Source of the DNA: JAICJC01 sp963843705
Lineage (GTDB): Bacteria; Actinomycetota; Thermoleophilia; Gaiellales; JAICJC01
Reading direction: 5' to 3'
DNA length: 64,000 nucleotides
NCBI GenBank assembly: GCA_963843705.1
Contig: CAWJLQ010000003.1
Coordinates: forward strand, 516,721-580,720
The first letter of the stretch is position 1. Every line of letters starts with the position of its first letter. Below are positions 44,227-54,500 of the stretch, piece after piece. A model generated the notes under the pieces. It saw nothing but the letters and a program-made list of their open reading frames with translations, searched no databases and was not told the origin of the DNA. The translations under genes and the position numbers were made by a program.

Positions 44227-45455
44227 GGTGGGTTCAACCGGTGGTCGCACCAGACTTGCTGGTGTTGATCGATCCGGGAGGCGTGGTGATGGCGCGAAGG
44301 AAGCGGCGGGAGTATTCGGCGGCGGAGCGGCGGGAGATGTGGGACCGGTGGCGGCGGGGTGAGTCGATCAGTGAGATCGGGCGGGCGCTTGACCGGGCGC
44401 CGGGCACGATCCACTACACGATCCGCCAGCACGGTGGGATCGCCCCGCCGGTGCGGTGTCGGAGTCGGTTGGCGCTGTCATTGGCAGAGCGGGAGGAGAT
44501 CTCTCGGGGGATCGCTGCTGGTCATTCGGCACGCCGGATCGCAGCCGGTTTGGGCCGCTCGCCCTCGACCGTGTCGCGAGAGGTAGCTCGACACGGCGGC
44601 CAGCGTCGCTACCGGGCAGCCGAGGCCGATCACCGAGCCTGGCAACGAGCCAAGCGGCCGAAGCTGTGTGTGCTTTCGCGGCATCGGCGGCTGCGGCTGG
44701 TGGTCGCTGAGAAGCTCGCCCAGGAGTGGTCGCCAGAGCAGATCTCGGGCTGGCTTGTGGCCACCTACCCCGACGATGAGACTATGCGGGTGTCGCCGGA
44801 GACGATCTACCGCACCCTGTTCATCCAGACCCGCGGCGCGCTGAGGAGGGAGCTGATCAGCCACCTACGCCGCGTGAAGAGCATCCGCCGTCCGCGAGCG
44901 CAGGGCCGCGATGACCGCGGCCAGGGCAGGATCATCGACGCGGTGTCGATCCGCGAACGGCCGGCCGAGGTGGAGGATCGCGCCGTGCCCGGCCACTGGG
45001 AAGGCGATCTCCTGTCAGGCTCCAAGAACACCCACATCGCCACCCTGGTGGAGCGCCACTCGCGATACGTGATGCTGGTCAAGCTGGACGGCAAAGACAC
45101 AGCGAGCGTCGTCGACGCGCTCTGCCGTCACGTGCAGACACTCCCCGACCAGCTGCGCCAGAGCCTAACCTGGGATCGCGGCATGGAGCTGGCAGACCAC
45201 CACAGATTCAGCGTCGCCACCGACGTCAGGGTGTACTTCTGTGATCCCCAGAGCCCCTGGCAGCGAGGATCGAACGAAAATACCAACGGGCTGTTACGTC
45301 AGTACCTCCCACGGCGCACCGACCTTTCCCGACACAGCCAGCACGATCTCGACCAAATAGCGCTACGCATCAACACGCGGCCGCGCAAAACCCTCGCATA
45401 TCAAACCCCCGCTGCTATGCTCGACCACGCGTTGCGATGACCGGTTGAACCCACC
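44227..45455 (+). mobile_element. IS30-family insertion sequence
   Basis: 1229 bp with terminal inverted repeats GGTGGGTTCAACC (left) and GGTTGAACCCACC (right), flanked by a TC duplication (44225-44226 and 45456-45457). It is inserted in IS3 orfA. Confidence 0.88.
44289..45440 (+). CDS. IS30-family transposase
   Basis: About 383 residues. Two HTH segments at the N-terminus (GESISEIGRALDRAPGTIHY; HSARRIAAGLGRSPSTVSREV), then the DDE core: VPGHWEGDLLSG (Asp), LTWDRGMELA (Asp) and PWQRGSNENTNGLLRQYLP (Glu). Complete and uninterrupted; likely functional. An ATG at 44289 is chosen; upstream codons in frame are possible. Confidence 0.95.
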   Translation: MARRKRREYSAAERREMWDRWRRGESISEIGRALDRAPGTIHYTIRQHGGIAPPVRCRSRLALSLAEREEISRGIAAGHSARRIAAGLGRSPSTVSREVARHGGQRRYRAAEADHRAWQRAKRPKLCVLSRHRRLRLVVAEKLAQEWSPEQISGWLVATYPDDETMRVSPETIYRTLFIQTRGALRRELISHLRRVKSIRRPRAQGRDDRGQGRIIDAVSIRERPAEVEDRAVPGHWEGDLLSGSKNTHIATLVERHSRYVMLVKLDGKDTASVVDALCRHVQTLPDQLRQSLTWDRGMELADHHRFSVATDVRVYFCDPQSPWQRGSNENTNGLLRQYLPRRTDLSRHSQHDLDQIALRINTRPRKTLAYQTPAAMLDHALR

Positions 45456-45496
45456 TCCGTGTTTTTCGCGGGCGAGCTCGATCCGCACCGTCCGAA

Positions 45497-46363
45497 GTGA
45501 GCGCGTTCGTCGATCAGCACCGCGCGCGCTTCGGGGTCGAGCCGATCTGCCGGACATTGGGCGTGTCGGCGTCCGCATACTACGAGCGTGCCAGTGGTCG
45601 GCTCTCTGCTCGCCGGCTCGATGACGAGCGGCTGCTCGGCCGGATCCGCGAGCTGCACGCTGCCAACTACTACGCCTACGGCTCCCGCCGGATGTGGAAG
45701 GCGCTTGTGCGGGAAGGCGAGCAGGTCGGCCGTGGCCGGGTCGAGCGGCTGATGAGCCGCAACGGGATCCAGGGTGCGAAACGGCGTGGGAAGCCGTGGC
45801 GGACGACGATCCCTGACCTCGAGGCGCGGCGGCGGCCTGACCTGGTGCAGCGTGACTTCAGCGCCGCTGGCCGTAATCAGCTCTGGGTCGCGGACTTCAC
45901 CTATCTGCGCTGCTGGGAAGGCCTCGTCTTCTTCGCGTTTGTCGTCGACGCTTACAGCCGCGAGGTGGTTGGCTGGCAGTTCGCGGCGCACATGCGCACC
46001 GATCTCGTCCTCGACGCGCTGCGGATGGCCCTCGCCATGACCGAGCGTGTCGACGAGGTCGAGCTCGTGCACCACAGCGACGCCGGCAGCCAGTACACCT
46101 CCTACGACTACGGCCAGACGCTCGACGACCACCAGGTGCTCGCCTCGATCGGGTCGGTCGGCGACGCCTACGATAACGCGCTCGCCGAAAGCTTCGTCGA
46201 CAGCTTCAAGACCGAACTGATCCGCGACCGCGTCTGGCGCTCACGCTCCCAGCTCGAACTCGCGATCGTCGAATACGTCGCCTGGTTCAACAGCAAGCGT
46301 CTCCACAGCGCCCTCGGCGACGTCCCGCCAGCCGAGTACGAGGAGGTTGAATCACAACGCTAG
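45497..46363 (+). CDS. IS3-family transposase OrfB
   Basis: 288 residues with an rve integrase core: NQLWVADFTYLRCWEG (first Asp), VHHSDAGSQYTS (second Asp), GDAYDNALAESFVDSFKTELI (Glu). Starts with a GTG overlapping the OrfA stop (GTGA). Intact, but OrfA is broken, so transposition would need another copy. Confidence 0.95.
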   Translation: MSAFVDQHRARFGVEPICRTLGVSASAYYERASGRLSARRLDDERLLGRIRELHAANYYAYGSRRMWKALVREGEQVGRGRVERLMSRNGIQGAKRRGKPWRTTIPDLEARRRPDLVQRDFSAAGRNQLWVADFTYLRCWEGLVFFAFVVDAYSREVVGWQFAAHMRTDLVLDALRMALAMTERVDEVELVHHSDAGSQYTSYDYGQTLDDHQVLASIGSVGDAYDNALAESFVDSFKTELIRDRVWRSRSQLELAIVEYVAWFNSKRLHSALGDVPPAEYEEVESQR

Positions 46364-46368
46364 GCTCC

Positions 46369-46800
46369 CGCAGCCGCCCAATTGAATGAAAAGAGGAAAC
46401 CAACCAAAACGGTCCCCGCCAAACCCGGGGCGGCTCAACTCTCCGGACGTTCGCGAACCGCGCCCGCGCCGGCAGGTTGGCTCTGTCAACCCAACACGCA
46501 AGGTGGGTGCCGTCGCCACAGTCCAAATATCGGTCGCCAGACCCCCACGTCAACGCGCTGATCTCGCCCAGCGCAGCGGCCGCATCAAGAGGAATCGCAC
46601 GACCGGCGGCATCTCGGCCGACGCTCGTCCGAAAGAAGTGGATCGAGCGCGTAATGGTGGGCGGCGACGTACTCACTCAGACCTCCGTTGACCTTGGGCA
46701 AGGCCATCCTAATTCAGAGGATGCCGGTCGGCGCCTACGCTCCGAAGCAGCGGCCACGAGCCTCAACCGGCAGAACACGACGCACTCCAAGAAGATCGGC
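46369..46800. other. Unassigned scar region between IS3 and attachment site B
   Basis: About 430 bp that is not the continuation of the dGTPase gene and holds no gene I can support. A minus-strand frame (46287-46676) overlaps the IS end and reads GEISALTWGSGDRYLDCGDG, WVDRANLPARARFANVRR; it could be the remnant of a lost right-end gene of element 1. The last 60 bp approach the arm repeats of site B. Confidence 0.4.
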
Positions 46801-46850
46801 GGGCAAACGGCGGGCAAACCTCGCAGCGCAGCCCGCCGCCATACAACGAC

Positions 46851-46876
46851 GAAACCCCCGCATTTGCGGGGGTTTC
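46851..46876 (-). terminator. Terminator of tRNA-fMet copy B
   Basis: GAAACCCCCGC ... GCGGGGGTTTC, one base different in the loop from the site A hairpin. Confidence 0.75.
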
Positions 46877-46880
46877 GAGA

Positions 46881-46927
46881 GGTAGCGGGGGCAGGATTCG
46901 AACCTGCGACCTTCGGGTTATGAGACG
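46881..46927 (-). pseudogene. tRNA-fMet(CAT) 3' half, att core B
   Basis: 47 bp identical to 35941-35987 (anticodon loop to acceptor end). The 5' half is again absent: after CTCAT, toward the tRNA 5' end, the sequence departs from the initiator stem. Confidence 0.85.
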
Positions 46928-47029
46928 GTCGACACGAGGTCAGATGACGTCCGATTCGGCCTGGTTGAGCGAGATCCGACCGTGCTCGATTACCTCAGGT
47001 CAGATCGGGTGGGCAAACGACGGGCAAAT

Positions 47030-47458
47030 CGACGAAGCCGAGCAGAGATCCCGAGACGCTCAACCTGCGTGGATCGTCGTGCTCCGTGATGCGGTTGTGA
47101 CCACTCAGAATCAGCGGCCACCCGCTCCGACCTCAGACCACCGCACGGGCAAGGCCTTCAGGTTCTTCCACACGTTCACTATTAGGCGTTCGGCAAATGG
47201 TTACCCAGGCGCGGATTAGGTCCTGGTGGGCGGGATTCGCTTGTCCTCGCTCAACCTGAGACGCAAGGCACGACCGTGGCGCCCGTCGTGCAGCGAGCTC
47301 AACAGCTCCAAACCCGCATCTCTAGCTAGCCACCCGTCGCGTACTGGCTGGGCAGATCCTCCCACGGATCGCCCGCTCGCGACGTTGGTGCGGGTCCGGG
47401 CACCGGGCCTCCTCGCTTCGCGACACACTCGTGACGGGTCTTTAGCCCGCGGACCACT
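47030..47458. other. Left-end region of element 2 without a clear gene
   Basis: The first ~150 bp are similar to 36090-36240 of element 1 (shared GTGCTCCGTGAT and CCTTCAGGTTCTT segments). The remainder has only short frames with unconvincing composition. Confidence 0.4.
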
Positions 47459-47725
47459 TCACCCTCGAACTTGCGTGACCCAGTCTATAACGAGCGCAAC
47501 GGTCGCGTTTGTTACGGGTGCAACGGGGACAAAGATGAGGGCCAGAGCATCTGACGGCGATGAACTTGAATGAATCTCCGACACAAGCAGCACATCGAAC
47601 AGTAGGCCCGCGAATGTCCCTAATACTATAGCGCTAATCCGTCTAAGGGCTCTTCTTGGGCTCTTGCGTGCGGCGAGCGCCAACACGCTTCCGACGACAA
47701 CGCCTCCACCCCCGAAGAACCACAC
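47459..47725 (-). CDS. Small membrane protein
   Basis: 88 residues from a GTG. Hydrophobic segments near 4-20, 32-50 and 60-82. It lies 35 bp after the lipoprotein gene in the toxin 2 operon. It may be a second immunity or accessory protein. No family is recognised. Confidence 0.45.
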   Translation of the reverse strand: MWFFGGGGVVVGSVLALAARKSPRRALRRISAIVLGTFAGLLFDVLLVSEIHSSSSPSDALALIFVPVAPVTNATVALVIDWVTQVRG

Positions 47726-47760
47726 GATCTCTCCCAGAAGGATCAGCCGGCTCGCCCCCT

Positions 47761-48570
47761 TCAGCCTCGGCTGCAGGCTAGCCGCGCACTGCGCATCGAT
47801 GTGGGGTTGAAATCCCAGGTCACGATTTCTGACTCGAGCCCCGTTGCTTTACGTACCGGTCCGTACGCGTACTGAGCTCTGCGTAGCGTCCCGGATGGGC
47901 TCGCAATCCACTCTGTCACCGTGAGGAGTCGTGCTGACGTCGGTGTAAACTCGCTCGCCACCGCGTCGGCGACAGGCGTCGAGTCGGTTCTCGACGCGAG
48001 GGAACCCGCGAGCCGAGCTACCATGCGGGGCCGCAGACGATACCGATACTCGGTAACCCGTGAACCATCGACCTTCGCATGTCGGCCGACCGAGACTCGA
48101 CCGTGGCCCTCGGTCGCAGCCACCGCAAGTAGCGGGTTCTGTTCGAATAGGCTCGCGATGGACGGAAGAACCGGTTTGCTATATACCTTCACGCTCCGAC
48201 TCCCTCCGCCTGCAATCCGGGCCACGCTCTGCCAACCCCCGTCCGAAAAGCACGTCCGCGTGCCACCGCTGGTCTTGGACTCCAGTAAGTACCGGCCACC
48301 CCGCGGGTTAATTGCGGCGATCCCCTCCAACAGATCGACGGACATTCCGCCGGCGCCGTGCACAGCGAGCGCGAACTGGGCGTTCGCTCTCTCGCCAGCC
48401 AGCCACCGTCGCGCCGCCACATCGACGGACTTGGCGGGCGACGTCACGCGCCCCGTCGAACGTCCAGTTGCGGCCCCACTACCCTGTCCGCACGCTCCCC
48501 CAACGGCGACGGCTCCGACTACGGCGAGAAGCGGAGTGGCGCGCCTTAGGCGGCCGAGAATGGCTCTCAC
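47761..48570 (-). CDS. Lipoprotein, candidate immunity protein of PLA2-tipped toxin
   Basis: 269 residues. The GTG start overlaps the toxin stop (GTGA), so the two are translationally coupled. The N-terminus RRATPLLAVVGAVAVGGACG is a lipoprotein signal with Cys near residue 25, placing the protein on the outer face of the membrane. The mature part (ANAQFALAVHGAGGMSVDLLEG, VEYSKP-like VKVYSKPVLPSIASLF, VTEWIASPSGTLRRAQYAYG) resembles LppX/LprG-like or outer-surface lipid-binding lipoproteins in overall pattern. A lipid-facing lipoprotein is a logical guard against an extracellular phospholipase. Role inferred from coupling and localisation. Confidence 0.65.
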   Translation of the reverse strand: MRAILGRLRRATPLLAVVGAVAVGGACGQGSGAATGRSTGRVTSPAKSVDVAARRWLAGERANAQFALAVHGAGGMSVDLLEGIAAINPRGGRYLLESKTSGGTRTCFSDGGWQSVARIAGGGSRSVKVYSKPVLPSIASLFEQNPLLAVAATEGHGRVSVGRHAKVDGSRVTEYRYRLRPRMVARLAGSLASRTDSTPVADAVASEFTPTSARLLTVTEWIASPSGTLRRAQYAYGPVRKATGLESEIVTWDFNPTSMRSARLACSRG

Positions 48571-51500
48571 CAGTTCGATGGCGGCGAGCCCTCGTACGGG
48601 GTGTTGAAGGGCCATGTGGCGTCCCCGCGATCCGACCGCCCCAGCGCCTGTCGGAAGCATGTGCCGTAGGCCGCATGTCGCACCCCGACGTGTCCCACGG
48701 CCAGCCAATACCCTCGATACTGCTCGTAATCCGCTTGAGCCCAACACGTTCCGATCTGCCCTCCGTGAGTGAAGCCGCCCATAAAACTCGGCCACCCGAA
48801 GTGCACGACGGCCTGATATCCGCCCCAGGCTTCAGCATAGCACTCAGCCTTCGTCTTATAATCCCAGATCCAGGACAACTGGGAACATATGTGTTTTGTC
48901 TTGGAGTAAAAGGTCCCATCGCACCGGTACCGATAGGTCCCCCACCACGTGTAGCAGTCGTCATGGTAGTTGCACGGCCCGGACAGGCGACCTCCGAACA
49001 TGGAGAAGTGCTGGATGAGGTACGACGCGATTCCGCCGCCAGGCCCACAACTGTTGGTTCCGAAGAGATCCAGTCCGTTCAAGGGGTCTTGCGCGGCGTA
49101 GTCATACGCGTTGAGACTCCCACCGGCGATCGAGTCGACCTCGATGAAACGGCCGAGCAGCGGGGCATACAGTCGGACACCCATTAGGACGACACCGCTG
49201 GTCGTGTCGGTCTGACGCTGTGCGCCTCCCAGCCATCCGTACCGGCCGCTGCCGCCACTACGCGGTGCCCCAAACTCCTGATAATCGCTAGTCGTACCTA
49301 TGGTGCCGCTCGAGCCCGCCGTTCCGGCTATGTCGCCGTGGAGGTTCTGGAGCTGGTACGTAATCGAGCCCGTCGAGGCCTGAGTTGCGTCAAGCAGCCC
49401 GTCAGCGCCCGGGATATTCCGAGTCCAGGTCGTGTTGGCGGTGTTCTCGGATATCCAACTGGGCCCGTCGCTGTCCCCTGAGTAGTGGTCGGTCTGCGTC
49501 GCTGTCGAGTCAGCGCTGGTCGCCCAAGTCAATACCCGATTCGCCGGGTCGAGCGTCGCAGTTCGGGTGACCGACGCCTGGGTAATGGTGTCTACGGAGC
49601 CGTTGGTGTAGTAAGTGAACGTTTGCTGGGTTCCTCCGGCATCAGCGGCGGGTAGCGTCGTTGTCCGGCCCATCGCATCGTACGTCACGCCGCTATCGGT
49701 CAGTCGATCCGCTGAATCGTAGGTATGGACGGTGGCGAGAGTACCGGATTGGCAGGCGCCGCCGCTCCCAGGACCGGTCGAGACGTACTGAATGCGATTG
49801 CTATCGGCGTCGTACCCGTACTGGCGAGTCGTGCACTGTCCGTTGGCCGTGTCTTGCACCTGCGCCAAGCGCCCACCCGCATCGTAACTATACGCCTCCG
49901 AAGCGGAGTTCCCAGACGTACTGGGACCGCTCGAGGTGAGCCACTGCCCGTGGACGCTGGGGAGGGCCGAGTAGTCGAGCTCCGTCGTGGTCCCGCCCGA
50001 GCCGCAGGACCCGCCGGACTGGTAGAGTCGCTCCGTTGGCTGACCGGTTGCGTCATACGTGGTGCATTGGTCAAGCCCGTTGGGAAGATGCTGATCGACC
50101 AGCCGGCCTTCGGCGTCGTACGCTCCGGTGAACGTACCCGCCGCCGAGTCGGAAATGCTAGTGACGAGACCGCGCTCGTCACTCGAAATCTGGTACGTAT
50201 AGGTCTGCGTTCCCTTCCCATCGCTCAGTGTTGCGATCCTGTTCACGATGTCGTAGGTGTAGGTCGACTGGTTCCCCGCTCCGTCGGTGTAAGTCTTCAG
50301 CCGGCCCAAGTTATCGTACGCGCGCGTGATCGTGTGTGTCCCGTCAGTGGTGGTGGCCGGAAACCCTGTCGCTGAGTCATAGGCATTTGTCCGTAGCGGC
50401 ATACTTGTTCCAGGACCGCTAATCGCGAGTGTGCTCGGGCGATCGTCTGAGTCGTACGTGTACGTCCAGGTCCGAGTGGTCGTCCCGCTCGTCTCGGATC
50501 GGGTGAGGATATTGCCGTACATATCGTACGTGTAGCCGACTGCTGGAATCGCAGGCAGGCTGCCAGAGGGTTGAGCCGCTGGAGCGGTCTGGCAAACCAT
50601 GCCGGCGAGTTGCGGTGTCGAGTCGCAGGCGGGAACGCCGCTGCCCGTACCGGCCCGATAGTACGTCGTGTCGGTCTCGTGCGCGTCCCCGCCACCGGGG
50701 GTGCCGGGGAGGATTGCCGCGATTACGTTCCCGTTCGCGTCGTACCTCTTGGTTGTTGTGAGGTTGAGACCTGATGGGTCGACTGTTACGGATGTCGGTG
50801 CCGCGAGCGTCAGGCCAAGGTTAGACTGGCCCGAATAGTCCTCAGTCGTTGTCCGGGTGTCGACGTCCGAGGATGCGCCGACCCCCAGGGCGCCTTCGAC
50901 GGTCTTCGTGAGAAGCGGGAAGCCTGATGTCGACGTAGCGCCGTACGTGTAGTTGGTGTCTTGCCGGGCGAGGGCGGTCGTCCCGTCGCTGAGGGCGGTC
51001 AGGTGCTCTGGGCCGAGGGTCTCAAGGAGGTTCTGACCGTCGGTCGAGTAGATGCTCTGGGTGTCTACAGTGGTGGCCAGCTGGGTGCTCTGCGAACCCC
51101 CGGCTAGCGCTGTCAGCCTGTTCAGAGGGGAGAGCGTTCGCGTTACGTTGCCGTTTTGGTCGTACTCGGTCGTCGAGATCAGCCCGTTCGTAGCGTACGC
51201 GCTCACGGCGGGCGCGGCGACATTCACGAGGCGTCCGTCGAGGTCGGTATAGTAAATCGTTGCCTGGTTGTAGTCAGACGGGGGGCTTCCCGACGGCACC
51301 TCGGTCGCCGGGAATACTGCTGTCCCGGTTCCGGCAGGGACGTCGGTCTGCGCCCACGCGGAAACGCTTGTTGAGTCCATCGAGTAAGGCGCGCCGGTGC
51401 CGCTGAGTGGCACACCGTAAACCACGCTCGTCGTCTCGGTGCCGGATGGGTCGTTCGGAATGGCTGTCGCCGTTACCTGGTTTTGAGCGTTGTAACTCAT

Positions 51501-54500
51501 CGTCCATGTATTCACGCCAGGTGGCGTGATTGTCGAGATGCGGCCCGACGAGTCGTACGTGTACTGGATCGTCAGCGGGCCAGCAGCAGGACGAGGGTCG
51601 CAGACTGCGCGCAGCCGTCCGCCTGAATCGTACGCATAGTTCTCAACGCCGACCGTTTTCATGCCCGCAGTGTCGGGATCGTATGCGGTGTATGCGACGG
51701 ACTTCACCTGGCCGTTGTAGTCGCCGAAGGTCGTTCCGCAGTTCCCGCTCCCTCCGGTTGTCGTCGCGTACGTCAACGTCAGTGTTTCACATCCCGGGGT
51801 TGTTGCAGCTCCGGTCTGGGTGCACGTGACCCCCGGGAGCGCGTTCCACTCCTGGGTCGGCCGGATCTGCGAGCCGCCATTCACGGTCACAACCGAGTAC
51901 GCGAGGCCCGACGTCTGCGTTCCGCCACCCACTGGCGTATACGTCGTCGGATAGTAGTCGGGGCCGCTGGTGACGCCCGTGGCGTAGGCGAAGGTAGTGC
52001 TCGCACCACTGAGATCCGTCAACGTCCATGTCCGCGTTGCCCCACTGCCCGACGAGGTGAGCGTGTAGCCCTGCGACCCGCCCGCGTGAGCGTACCCGCT
52101 CCCTGAGCCGTTCAGCCAGAAGTCCCGCTCCGTGCCATCGCCTCCGTAGACGGTCACGTAGTTCCCCTGGCTGGCATCGGCGCCGTTGTGCAGACGAACG
52201 TACGAACCCAAGTCAACGCTTGAGGACCAGCCCGGTCCAAACACGCCGTTTGAACTCGCGCCCGGGTTGAACGAGTCAAACGATCGATCGATGACCATCC
52301 CACCCTGCCCGGCGTCATTCGCCGAAACGTTGAAGTCGCCGGTGACGAGGTCCACGGAGCCGGGGCCGACCTGTGTCGTCGCCCCTCCCGAGTCCGAGGC
52401 CTGATTTTGCGGCTGCGTATCATAGAGGATGTCCACAGCGTCGCTCGAGTTCCCGGCGCTAACGAAGTTCGCTCGGATCTGGAGGCCGCCATCGGCACCG
52501 GATCCAATCGTGCTTGCCGCATTCCACACAAGGACGTCGCTCTTGTGGGTCGTTCCGCTGATCGATACCGGCCAACTGCCGATGCCGGTACCGCCGTCGG
52601 TCACGTCAGCCACCGGCAGGGCCACCCACGAGTCGTTAGGGGAGCGACGGTACTGGACCTTTACATTGGTATCTGCCGCCGGAGCGACCGCCTGAATTGA
52701 CAGCGTGGTGCCAGTTTGGTCGCCTTCGAGCGGCGTCACCAGCCCGCCGACCCCGATGTTGAGCTCGTAGGTAGAGGTTGCGCCGACGTTGCCAGCATTG
52801 TCGGCGGCGGCCACATGGACGTACCACACGCCGTTCGCCGACACGGAGTTCGAATACGTGGTCGAGGTCTGCACGGCGCCGTTCGCCGGCGTATTGGCGT
52901 GCTGGTTGACCGACACCTCGTAGCCGCTCACACCCGACCCCCCCGTGTCGGTCGATATGAAGCTCACGGTGTAGCTCTGGGGCGTGTACCAGGCAGTCTG
53001 GTCGGGATTGGTCGTCGAGGAGATGGCCGGGGCTGTTGGAGCGGCTACGTCCTCAGTGAAGGTGCGGAAGTTCGACCAGGTGCCGTTGTCGGTGCCGTCG
53101 TAGCCCTGGGCACGCCACTTGTACGTCGTACCATCGGTGAGCAGCCCAGACGCGACCTTGTAGGTGCTCTGCCCACCGACGCTGGTCTGCGATCCCAGCG
53201 CCGTGACGATGTTGGCTCCCGTCGTGTTGTTGTCGATCTCGAAGCGCACCTGACCGGTGCCGCCATCGGGATCGTTGAAGATCGCATGCATCGGCACTTG
53301 CAGGTTGTTGACGTACTGACCATTTTCCGGCCACTTGTTCGTCGGCGCCGAGGGGAAGCTGTTGTAGGTGACCGCCAGGTAGGGCTCGTCGCTGCCGGAG
53401 TCGATGGAGTTGAACCGCTTGTAGGAGTTGGTCGAGGTTTCGGAGTGGGCGACGACTTCGAGGTTGTTGGCGACGCCGCCGCTTGGCGGGGTGCCGTTCG
53501 CCCAGTCCTGGACGAGCTGTTGCAGCGTGTTTCCGCCGCTGCCGCCGGTTGAGAAGCTGACCCAGTTGGCGGCACAGGTCGTGCTGTTGTAGCCGGCGTC
53601 GGTGCTGGCAGACGCCCACATCTGGTGCTTTGCCGGCTGGTTGTTCCAGTTGGTCGAGGTCGTCCACGCCGCCGCCATGTCATACACGTCCACCTGCGTC
53701 GGCGAACACGACCCCGCAAACGTCTCCCACAAATTCAGGCTGGCCGACAAGACGTCCGTCCCCGAAAGGCTGCTGGTATCAAACTGCAGCAGGCCACGCT
53801 GGATCTGCCCCGCCCCCGCCAGCCCCGACTTGATCTCGCTGTTTGAGTCAAACGTCCCCGTGGGATGGGCCTGGTCGACATAGGTGTCTGCGGTCGCGGT
53901 CAGGTTGGGCGCCGGGTCGATCGTCACCGGATACGTGGTCGACGGCGACGTCAAGAAGCTCTGCGCGGGCGACACGGTCAACGCGCCGCCTGAGACCGTG
54001 ATCGGCACCGCGCTGACGGCGCTCGGCTCGCCACTCGCAGTGGTCGCTGCGCCCCACATCTGCGGCGCGTCCGCCATCGCCACCATCTTCCCCGCCGCAG
54101 AGGCGAACTGCAACTGCCCATTCGCCGCCACCGACGCCGTCAACCCGGTCAGGCTCAGCGGCAACCGAAACACCTGCGCCGCCGCCGGCTGCTTCGTCAG
54201 CACGATCTGCAGATCAAACCCGTCCGGCCGCGCGACCAACACCAAGTTCACGCCCGGCGACACGCCCGCATAGGTCGCCGTCTTCCCGGTCACGGTCGGC
54301 GTGGGCAGCTTCGAGCCCCACTGCATCGCAAGCGCATGCTCACCCACGCCAAGCGACGCCACCGTCAGGCCGCCACCATCAGAAAACGTGATCGGCGCGT
54401 CCGCCCGCTTCGGCACAAGCCCTGCCAGCTGCTGCCCAAGTGAGAGATCGATCGGCGAGTAGCCCGTCGCAGACGAGGCGTCGGGCTCTTGCACCGGTCC

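Larger units (their letters stand above)
43967..45500 (+). pseudogene. IS3 OrfA, split by IS30-family insertion
   Basis: The first part (43967-44226) encodes an HTH and leucine-zipper-like OrfA: SRARKYPVELLERATRLVFE, DLGLPSETLRKYVRQVE, EEIKRLRQENFELRRANEILKAAS. It resumes after the IS30 as VFFAGELDPHRPK (45458-45500). The ends rejoin perfectly if the IS30 and one copy of TC are removed, so the insertion is recent. Confidence 0.88.
43905..46368 (+). mobile_element. IS3-family insertion sequence, interrupted by IS30
   Basis: Begins about TGAGCCGTCC and ends about GGCTCC, short terminal GAGCC inverted ends. It contains orfA (split) and orfB. About 1.23 kb of it is the nested IS30-family element plus its 2-bp duplication. 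The exact ends are approximate because the right flank is not the continuation of the dGTPase gene. Confidence 0.75.
46801..47029. other. Attachment site B: junction between the two elements
   Basis: GGGCAAAC pairs at 46801/46812 on the left and 47011/47022 (last one GGGCAAAT) on the right, core at 46881-46927. Same layout and spacing as site A. It is both the right end of element 1 and the left end of element 2. Confidence 0.78.

Noticed and set aside
47216..47428. Minus-strand 70-codon frame at the left of element 2
   Set aside because: No ribosome site, no homology pattern and Arg-rich composition; treated as non-coding.
48000..54000. Plus-strand frames inside the YD-repeat gene
   Set aside because: Shadows of the repeat-rich minus-strand toxin gene.
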